A stretch of DNA of 12,207 nucleotides from Chloroflexota bacterium. Lineage in GTDB: Bacteria; Chloroflexota; Limnocylindria; P2-11E. Below are positions 1-5,020 of the stretch, piece after piece (positions within the stretch are counted from its first letter, which is position 1; every line of letters begins with the position of its first letter). The notes beneath the pieces are model-generated. The model made no database searches and was not told where the DNA came from. It was given only the letters and a program-made list of their open reading frames with translations. Location of the stretch: contig VBGU01000018.1 in the NCBI GenBank assembly GCA_005881085.1, positions 6,781-18,987 on the forward strand, in the 5' to 3' direction. Both the position numbers and the translations under genes were made by a program.

Positions 1-172
1 CGAGCTCGTCGCCGAGGTGCCGCGGCTCGAGGTCGAGCGGATGGCGCGACTCCTCGGCGACGAGATGAGCGGGGCGTACGAGCTCGACGTGCCGCTGGTC
101 GTCGATGTCCGCGCCGGACCGAACTGGGACGAGATGCAGCGACTCGAAGTCCCCGCCACTGCGAATGCCTGA
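1..172 (+). CDS. polA: DNA polymerase I, C-terminal end (partial)
   Basis: This is the last 56 codons of a gene that enters the window from the left; the first full codon is at base 2 and the TGA is at 170-172. The visible protein ends in ELDVPLVVDVRAGPNWDEM followed by a short tail. That matches the end of the family A polymerase domain, where a 'VPLxVDxxxGxNWxEA'-like strand and loop closes the palm. The preceding residues ('VPRLEVERMARLLGDEM') fit the helix just before it. PolA fills gaps after excision repair and removes primers in replication, which suits the repair genes downstream. Its stop lies inside the start of mutM (8-base overlap, ATGCCTGA), so the two are probably co-translated. 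Catalytic motifs A, B and most of C lie outside the window, so activity cannot be judged here. Confidence 0.9.
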   Translation, partial: ELVAEVPRLEVERMARLLGDEMSGAYELDVPLVVDVRAGPNWDEMQRLEVPATANA

Positions 173-1034
173 GCTACCCGAGGTCGAAACGATCGCGCGG
201 CAGCTCCGCGGCCTCGTCGTTGACCGCACGATCAGCGAGTTCGAGTCGCGCTGGGTTCGCCTGACGGAGCCGGAGCCGGCCGAGGTGGTGGGCGCGCGGC
301 TGCGCGGGCGCCGCATCAGCGACGTGCGCCGACGTGGCAAGTTCGTGGTGTTCGATCTCGACGGTGGCGAGGCCCTCGTCGTCTCGCTCCGCATGACCGG
401 CAAGCTGCTGTACGGAGCGGCCGACGTGGACGAGCGGTACGTCCGCGGGGAAATCCGTTTCGAGGACGGGACCGCTTTGCGCTTCTCCGACACGCGCAAG
501 TTCGGACGCATGGCGGTCATTGATGCGGCGACGCTCGACCGTCGGGGGGCTCTGCCCCCCGGCCCCCGAAGCCGTCGGCCGCTGCACGCCTCGCTCGGGC
601 AGGAGCCTCTCGCGCGCGGCTTCACGGTGACGTGGCTCCGCGCGCTTGTGCGGCGCCGCCCTCGTGCGGCGATCAAGGTGCTGCTCCTCGATCAACGCGC
701 GATCGCCGGGATCGGGAACATCTACGCGATCGAGGCGCTCTGGCGGGCGCAGATCCATCCCCTTCGCAAAGCGGGCTCGCTGCGCGCCGACGAGATCGCG
801 CGGCTGCACGAAGCGATCCGCTGGGCGCTGCGCAAGGGGATCCGCCTGGGCGGGGCCTCACCGAGCGACTACGTCGACGCGCGCGGGAACAAGGGACGAA
901 TGCAGCGCGAGTTCCAGGTCTACTCGCGCGCGGGCGAGCCGTGTCCGCGCTGCGGTCGCGCGATCGTGCGCACGGTCGTCGGCGGCCGCGGAACTTTCCA
1001 TTGCCCGCGCTGCCAGCGGACGCCGCGAGCGTGA
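165..1034 (+). CDS. mutM: Formamidopyrimidine-DNA glycosylase (Fpg/MutM)
   Basis: This bifunctional glycosylase/AP lyase removes 8-oxoguanine and ring-opened purines. The ATG at 165 is chosen because it gives the invariant MPELPEVET start, where Pro2 is the Schiff-base nucleophile and Glu3 is catalytic; an upstream in-frame ATG at 105 would bury Pro2. Also visible are the catalytic Lys59 in RRGKF, the void-filling residues Met77, Arg111 and Phe113, the helix-two-turn-helix core with GIGNIYA (182-188), and a C-terminal zinc finger with Cys260, Cys263, Cys280 and Cys283 (C-x2-C-x16-C-x2-C) containing Arg275. The length is 289 residues against about 270 in E. coli. By eye about 13 extra residues lie between the FG of DTRKFG and the EPL motif, where a GC palindrome is encoded (residues about 127-140). 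The gene overlaps polA by 8 bases and the next gene by 4. All key residues are intact, so the enzyme should be active. Confidence 0.96.
   Translation: MPELPEVETIARQLRGLVVDRTISEFESRWVRLTEPEPAEVVGARLRGRRISDVRRRGKFVVFDLDGGEALVVSLRMTGKLLYGAADVDERYVRGEIRFEDGTALRFSDTRKFGRMAVIDAATLDRRGALPPGPRSRRPLHASLGQEPLARGFTVTWLRALVRRRPRAAIKVLLLDQRAIAGIGNIYAIEALWRAQIHPLRKAGSLRADEIARLHEAIRWALRKGIRLGGASPSDYVDARGNKGRMQREFQVYSRAGEPCPRCGRAIVRTVVGGRGTFHCPRCQRTPRA
539..578 (+). repeat. GC palindrome with flanking 7-base direct repeats inside mutM
   Basis: A strong hairpin, GGGGGGC-TCT-GCCCCCC, occupies 544-560, with further pairing outward at 543/561. It sits between two copies of CCGTCGG at 539-545 and 572-578. The repeat-to-repeat offset is 33 bases, exactly 11 codons, so gain or loss of the unit keeps the reading frame. 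It encodes a Gly/Pro/Arg-rich loop in MutM at a place where the E. coli enzyme is about 13 residues shorter. This looks like a small palindromic element inserted in a tolerant loop. A chance GC-rich tract remains possible, because 7-base repeats are not rare in such DNA. Confidence 0.5.
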
Positions 1035-1492
1035 TCGTTCTTCGGTCGCTCATCTCCGTGGTCGTGCTTCCCGGCGTTGCGGCGGTAGTCGTCCCGTGGC
1101 TCATCGTCGGTTCGCCGGCATGGCCAACGGGCGTCGGATGGATCGGCCTCGTTCCGTTTGGCTTCGGGCTCGCGATCTTCGCGTGGTGCGTGATCATCTT
1201 CGCCTCCCGCGGTCGCGGGACGCTGGCGCCGTGGGATGCACCGCGCCGTTTCGTCGCCGTTGGGCCATATCGACGGGTACGCAATCCGATGTATCTCGGG
1301 GCGGGCTCGGTCCTGTTGGGAGAGGCGATCCTGTTCGGCTCTCTTGCGCTCGCCGCGTATGTCGCCGTCCTCGCTCTCGTCTGGCACGCGTTCGTCGTGC
1401 TGTGGGAGGAGCCCTCGCTGGAACGGACCTTCGGTGATGAGTACCGGACGTATCGAGCCAGCGTGCCTCGCTGGCTCCCGCGACTGTCATGA
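1031..1492 (+). CDS. Isoprenylcysteine carboxyl methyltransferase / phospholipid methyltransferase family membrane protein
   Basis: A 153-residue integral membrane protein of the ICMT/PEMT-like family, which uses SAM to methylate lipids or prenylated or thiol substrates at the membrane; its actual substrate is unknown. The start is GTG at 1031, overlapping the mutM stop as GTGA. The reading frame stays open far upstream inside mutM, but no family similarity is seen there. Helices are predicted at about 5-25 and 36-57, with a further hydrophobic pair between about 93 and 124. Family signatures are GPYRRVRNPMYLG (78-90) and EEPSLERTFGDEY (126-138), followed by the usual 'Y..VPRWLPR' end; these form the SAM-binding and active-site region. 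It ends in an ATGA overlap with the ABC-F gene. Bacterial members usually have no known role, so its place in this operon does not define its function. Confidence 0.85.
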   Translation: MIVLRSLISVVVLPGVAAVVVPWLIVGSPAWPTGVGWIGLVPFGFGLAIFAWCVIIFASRGRGTLAPWDAPRRFVAVGPYRRVRNPMYLGAGSVLLGEAILFGSLALAAYVAVLALVWHAFVVLWEEPSLERTFGDEYRTYRASVPRWLPRLS

Positions 1493-3483
1493 GCGTCCTC
1501 TCGGTCCAGGCGGTCGCCAAGCGCTTTGGCGAGCGGCTCGTTTTCAGCGAGGTGTCCTTCCGGCTCGCGCACGGTGACCGTGTCGGTCTCGTCGGGCCGA
1601 ACGGGGTGGGGAAGACCACCTTGATGCGCGTCGCCGCCGGCCTGGAATCGGCTGACGCCGGAAACGTCGCCCTGGCTCGCGGCACCCGGATCGGATTCAT
1701 GGAGCAAGAGGTTCTGTTCGAAGCGGCCGGAACGGTCGAAGAGCACGCGCGCGGAGCGGCGGCGCATCTCCGCGAGCTCGAAGCCGAGATGCATGAGCTC
1801 GAGCCTCGTCTCGGAAGAGGTGACCAAGAGCTCCTCGAGCGCTATTCCGAGGCGCAGCATCAATTCGAGCACGCCGGCGGTTATGACTTCGAAGCGACCG
1901 TCGGCAGGGTCCTTGGAGGGCTCGGCCTGGACGCGCTCCGCGACCGCGAAGTTGCGACGCTGTCCGGGGGAGAGAGGACGCGTCTTGGACTCGCGCGGTT
2001 ATTGCTCGACGACCCGGACATTCTCCTACTCGACGAGCCGACAAATCATCTCGATGTCGCCGCGCTCGAGTGGCTCGAGCGATTCTTGATCGAGCAAGAT
2101 GAAACAGTCTTGGTTTCATCGCACGACCGCTGGTTCCTCGATCGCGTCAGCAGCCGAACGCTCTCGTTCGAGAAGAACACGGTCGTCGAATACCGGGGCG
2201 GCTACTCGTCGTACGCGCGCCAGCGCGCAGAGCGCGAGGCCGCCACGGAGAAGGCGGCGGCGCGCCAGGCCATCGAGATCGAGCGGACTGAAGAGTTCAT
2301 TCGACGTTACGGTGCAGGCCAGCGCTCCAAGGAGGCGCGCGGCAGGGGAAAGAAGCTGGCGCGAGTCGAGCGCATAGAGGCGCCGGAGCGCGCGCAGCAG
2401 CACGGCTGGAAGCTTGAGGCCGCGCACCTCGCCGGCGACACCGTCGTGCAGACGACGCCGCTCGCGGTCGGGTACACCGAGCCGCTTGTCAGGACGGGGA
2501 TGCTGCGCGTGGCGCGTGACGCCCGTATCGCAGTCGTCGGTCCGAATGGGGCGGGGAAGACCACGCTGGTGCGCACACTCGTCGGCGACCTGGCCGCACT
2601 CGAGGGATACGTGCAATCCGCGCCGACCGCGCGGGTCGCATTCCTCGCGCAGGCCCAGCTCGAGTTGGGTGGAGACGAGTCGGTCCTCGACGCCATGAAG
2701 CTCGCGAGCGGTATGACCGACGCGGAGGCTCGCGACCATCTCGCGCGTTTCCTTTTCAGAGGGGAAGACGTGTTCAAGAGTGTCGGAGTGCTCTCAGGCG
2801 GCGAGAGAAGTCGCCTCGCGTTGGCGCGTCTCGCCGCGCTACACGCAAATCTTCTCGTGTTGGACGAACCCACGAATCACCTCGATCTTCTCGCTCGCGA
2901 ACAGTTGGAGACAGTTCTCCAAGCGTTCGAAGGGGCACTTCTATTCGTTAGTCATGACCGCTACTTCATCGACAAGCTCGCCTCCGAGATTTGGCCAATA
3001 GAGCAGGGCGTGCTGAAGCGATTCGAAGGGAACTGGTCCGCCCTCCAGCGTCTGCGTGCCTCGAACACCGAACTGCCAATGCCAGAGCTGACCGCGCCTG
3101 GCGCCGGGGGTGGCACCGCGGAGAGGGTTGCTCGCGACGCGCGGGTGCCCCAGGGGCCCCGTGCGACCGCGCAGGCGCGGTCGCAGACGGGGAAGGGTGC
3201 GCGGAGCGAGCGACCCCGTAGCGGGGACAGGACCCCCGGCGCCCAAGGGCGGTCGAACAGACGGGCATCGCCGGTTCGCAGAGTCGACGGCATGCGGGCG
3301 CTCGAGGCACGGATCAGTGCGATGGAGCTTCAGCTCCGCCAGCTCTCCGACAAGGTGAGCCAGATCGCGCAGAGCGGGAATTACATGGAGACGCGGCGTG
3401 TCGGCGAAGAGTACGCGTCGCTCGAACGCGATCTGAGGACTCTGTATGACGAGTGGGCGAAGGAGAGCGAGAAGAGCGAGTGA
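1489..3483 (+). CDS. ABC-F family ATPase (ribosome-associated type, Uup/EttA-like)
   Basis: A soluble protein of 664 residues with two fused nucleotide-binding domains and no membrane segments, the layout of ABC-F factors that bind the ribosomal E site and act in translation or antibiotic protection. NBD1 has Walker A GPNGVGKT (36-43), signature LSGGE (158-162), Walker B with Asp182/Glu183 in LLLDEPTNHLD, and His212. NBD2 has GPNGAGKT (351-358), LSGGE (435-439), Asp459/Glu460 and His489. The charged interdomain linker (about 240-305) includes YGAGQRSKEARGRGKK, typical of the P-site-tRNA-interacting motif. After NBD2 comes a low-complexity Arg/Pro/Gly linker (about 535-598), then a predicted coiled coil (600-664) like that of Uup. 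The ATG at 1489 overlaps the upstream stop (ATGA) and has no clear Shine-Dalgarno, implying coupling. The subfamily (Uup, EttA or other) is not certain. The linker DNA is unusually rich in hairpins. Confidence 0.93.
   Translation: MSVLSVQAVAKRFGERLVFSEVSFRLAHGDRVGLVGPNGVGKTTLMRVAAGLESADAGNVALARGTRIGFMEQEVLFEAAGTVEEHARGAAAHLRELEAEMHELEPRLGRGDQELLERYSEAQHQFEHAGGYDFEATVGRVLGGLGLDALRDREVATLSGGERTRLGLARLLLDDPDILLLDEPTNHLDVAALEWLERFLIEQDETVLVSSHDRWFLDRVSSRTLSFEKNTVVEYRGGYSSYARQRAEREAATEKAAARQAIEIERTEEFIRRYGAGQRSKEARGRGKKLARVERIEAPERAQQHGWKLEAAHLAGDTVVQTTPLAVGYTEPLVRTGMLRVARDARIAVVGPNGAGKTTLVRTLVGDLAALEGYVQSAPTARVAFLAQAQLELGGDESVLDAMKLASGMTDAEARDHLARFLFRGEDVFKSVGVLSGGERSRLALARLAALHANLLVLDEPTNHLDLLAREQLETVLQAFEGALLFVSHDRYFIDKLASEIWPIEQGVLKRFEGNWSALQRLRASNTELPMPELTAPGAGGGTAERVARDARVPQGPRATAQARSQTGKGARSERPRSGDRTPGAQGRSNRRASPVRRVDGMRALEARISAMELQLRQLSDKVSQIAQSGNYMETRRVGEEYASLERDLRTLYDEWAKESEKSE
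3147..3226 (+). repeat. Hairpin-dense GC tract encoding the ABC-F C-terminal linker
   Basis: Three inverted repeats lie close together. The first is CCCC-A-GGGG at 3148-3156, running on into CCCC at 3157-3160. The second is a perfect 11-base stem, TGCGACCGCGC paired with GCGCGGTCGCA (3162-3172 and 3175-3185), which in practice would have a slightly opened loop. The third is CCCCG-TAG-CGGGG at 3214-3226. The tract codes for the disordered linker between NBD2 and the coiled coil, where sequence constraint is low. It may be inserted palindromic DNA or drift in a GC-rich genome. Confidence 0.45.
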
Positions 3484-4079
3484 CAGCGTTCGTCGTGGGA
3501 CTCACTGGGCCGATGGGTGCGGGGAAGTCGATGGTCGCAGCGATGCTGCGGGAGCTCGGCGCGAAGGTGCTCGACGCCGACGCGCTCGTGCATGACGAGC
3601 AGCTTCGCGGAACCGTTGGCTACAGCGCGATCGTGCAGACCTTCGGGACAAAGGTGTTGGGCGAGGACAAGGAGATCGATCGCTCGAAGCTCGCCGCCGA
3701 AGTGTTCGGCGATCCCGCGAGGCTCCGCCGTCTCGAGCAGATCCTCCACCCCCGTGTGATCGCTCGCGTCCTCGAGGCGCGCTCGATGCTGCCGGATGAC
3801 GCGGTGCTCGTCGTCGAGGCCATCAAGCTGCTCGACGGCGAGCTACGCAAGGCGTCCGACCGCATCTGGGTCGTCGTGGCCCCGCGCAAGCTGATGCTCG
3901 AGCGGCTCGCCTTACGCGGGATCGGTGAGCGCGAGGCGGCGCTCCGCCTCGCGCAGCAGCTCACCGAAGATCAGTTCCGGGCAGCCGCGGACGTCGTCAT
4001 CGTGAACGACGGCGACCGCGAACGGACGCGCGAGCGTGTGCGTAACGCCTGGCTAGAGGTCCGCCGAGCTAGGGCGTGA
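3480..4079 (+). CDS. coaE: Dephospho-CoA kinase
   Basis: This enzyme catalyses the last step of coenzyme A synthesis, ATP-dependent 3'-phosphorylation of dephospho-CoA in the cytoplasm. The GTG at 3480 is chosen because it overlaps the ABC-F stop as GTGA and places the P-loop seven residues in; the in-frame ATG at 3453 would add nine residues from within the upstream gene. The protein is 199 residues, the usual size. Visible are the P-loop GLTGPMGAGKS (7-17), the substrate-site LDADALVH (31-38), HPRV (90-93) at the CoA-binding region, VVEAIKLLDGEL (111-122), the lid-like 'RLALRG' segment near 142-147, and the closing ADVVIVNDGD (170-179), equivalent to the family's 'ADxVIxNxG'. The P-loop reads PM instead of the common GG/GI, a conservative difference. 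It closes the operon and converges on cpaB with an 11-base overlap. polA-mutM-coaE order is common in several phyla, which supports the call. Confidence 0.93.
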   Translation: MTAFVVGLTGPMGAGKSMVAAMLRELGAKVLDADALVHDEQLRGTVGYSAIVQTFGTKVLGEDKEIDRSKLAAEVFGDPARLRRLEQILHPRVIARVLEARSMLPDDAVLVVEAIKLLDGELRKASDRIWVVVAPRKLMLERLALRGIGEREAALRLAQQLTEDQFRAAADVVIVNDGDRERTRERVRNAWLEVRRARA

Positions 4080-4857
4080 TCTTCTGCGGGATGTGGATCT
4101 TCCACTCCGGCTGGATGTTGTCGAAGCTTGCGCCCACGGTGCCTGTCGCGCGCTCATCTTTCGGTGCGCGGAGCAGGAGCTGGACGATGCCACCCGATGC
4201 CTGCATGTAGCCGATGCGCTCGGCCGTCACGGCGTCGGTGCGGATCACGTAGACGGCGAGGTTCCGCGCGAGGATCGGCACACGCTCGAGGACGATGCGC
4301 GCAGAAGCGTCGGTCGCGTTCACGGTCGGGTTCGGGTTCTTGAAGAGCTTGTCCGGAAGGACGTTCATCGTGAACAGTACGTCGACGATGTCACCCGGCT
4401 GGATGTTTCCGCCGGCGGCCTGACCGTCTGCCACGGTGATCGACATCGCCCGGTAGCTCGGCGAATTAGCCTGCGGCGCCCCGTCGGCCCCGAGGGAAGC
4501 GGCGGGAAACACGACGAAGACTTGACCGTTCGGGCCACCCAGCTTGGTCGGAAGGATCGGCTCACCTACGGAGATCGAGGTGATCGTGATCCGGCCCACG
4601 ACGTCCTCGGACCTCGTGAGGGCGGCCGGGGGAACGACCTCGGTGTTCATCTTGACGAGCTTGAGGTCCGCCGCCGTGATCTGCGTCTTCGGCGGAATCT
4701 CCCGAGCGGCGACCACGATGTTCGAGGTCGGGATCGGGGCGGGAGCCTCGGATTTGGCTGTGTTGGCGACGAAGAAGGTCGTCGCTCCGGCTCCGACAGC
4801 GAACAACAGTCCAACAATCAGCACCAGCCGGGCGCGGCGTCGGGATCGATCTTCCAC
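4069..4857 (-). CDS. cpaB: Flp pilus assembly protein CpaB/RcpC homologue (SAF domain)
   Basis: A 262-residue protein of the CpaB/RcpC family, periplasmic or exported accessory proteins of Flp/Tad pilus machines. Residues 1-10 are basic (MEDRSRRRAR), then one membrane helix spans about 10-31 and serves as a signal anchor. A SAF domain follows (about 45-106; 'VVAAREIPPKTQITAADL', then 'GRITITSISVGEPIL'). Next is the RcpC-type domain with RAMSITVADG and the hallmark NIQPGDIVDVL (151-161), and then a C-terminal beta-rich stretch. The start codon is GTG, read on the minus strand at 4857-4855, preceded by a clear Shine-Dalgarno. No other pilus gene (tadA, tadB/C, flp, rcpA) is present in this window, so the gene stands alone here, back-to-back with uvrB and tail-to-tail with coaE. 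A function with a Tad pilus encoded elsewhere is an inference. Confidence 0.85.
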   Translation of the reverse strand: MEDRSRRRARLVLIVGLLFAVGAGATTFFVANTAKSEAPAPIPTSNIVVAAREIPPKTQITAADLKLVKMNTEVVPPAALTRSEDVVGRITITSISVGEPILPTKLGGPNGQVFVVFPAASLGADGAPQANSPSYRAMSITVADGQAAGGNIQPGDIVDVLFTMNVLPDKLFKNPNPTVNATDASARIVLERVPILARNLAVYVIRTDAVTAERIGYMQASGGIVQLLLRAPKDERATGTVGASFDNIQPEWKIHIPQKITP

Positions 4858-4862
4858 TATTA

Positions 4863-4870
4863 CCTTCCTC
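4863..4870 (-). promoter_or_regulatory. Ribosome binding site of cpaB
   Basis: Read on the minus strand this is GAGGAAGG, followed by a 5-base spacer (TAATA) and the GTG start. It is the clearest Shine-Dalgarno in the window and decides the start of cpaB in favour of the GTG. Confidence 0.75.
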
Positions 4871-4992
4871 TACGGCCCTTTTGTATGCGGTATGGGTCGG
4901 CGGCGACTGTAGCAACGGCTTACAACTGAACGGGACTCAAACCGGTGTTGATGCGCGACAATGAGAGCAGCTGCGGGCGGCAATTTCGTACC

Positions 4993-5006
4993 AGAACGCC
5001 TGTTCT
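4993..5006 (+). promoter_or_regulatory. LexA (SOS) operator upstream of uvrB
   Basis: AGAAC-GCCT-GTTCT is a perfect 14-base palindrome matching the Gram-positive-type LexA/DinR consensus GAAC-N4-GTTC. It ends 14 bases before the uvrB ATG and touches a TAGAAT hexamer at 5006-5011, so bound repressor would block the promoter. uvrB is a classical SOS gene, and uvrA follows in the same operon. Because the region is divergent, cpaB transcription could also be affected, but the site is about 135 bases from its start. Confidence 0.82.
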
Positions 5007-5011
5007 AGAAT
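5006..5011 (+). promoter_or_regulatory. Probable -10 element for uvrB
   Basis: TAGAAT differs from TATAAT at one position and overlaps the last base of the LexA box. A convincing -35 hexamer is not seen; the best-placed candidate is TTTCGT at 4984-4989 with a 16-base spacer. Transcription from this element would begin about 5017-5021, giving a very short or leaderless mRNA. A GAGG at 5012-5015, five bases before the ATG, could instead serve as a Shine-Dalgarno if the true promoter lies further upstream. Confidence 0.4.
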
Positions 5012-5020
5012 GAGGCGCGC

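Noticed and set aside
105..164. Longer start for mutM at 105.
   Set aside because: MutM needs Pro2 exposed after Met removal, and the extension lies inside polA; the ATG at 165 gives the invariant MPELPE start.
632..1030. Upstream extension of the methyltransferase frame through mutM.
   Set aside because: The extension is Arg/Ala/Gly-rich with no family similarity; the GTG at 1031 gives a membrane helix at once and the usual family length.
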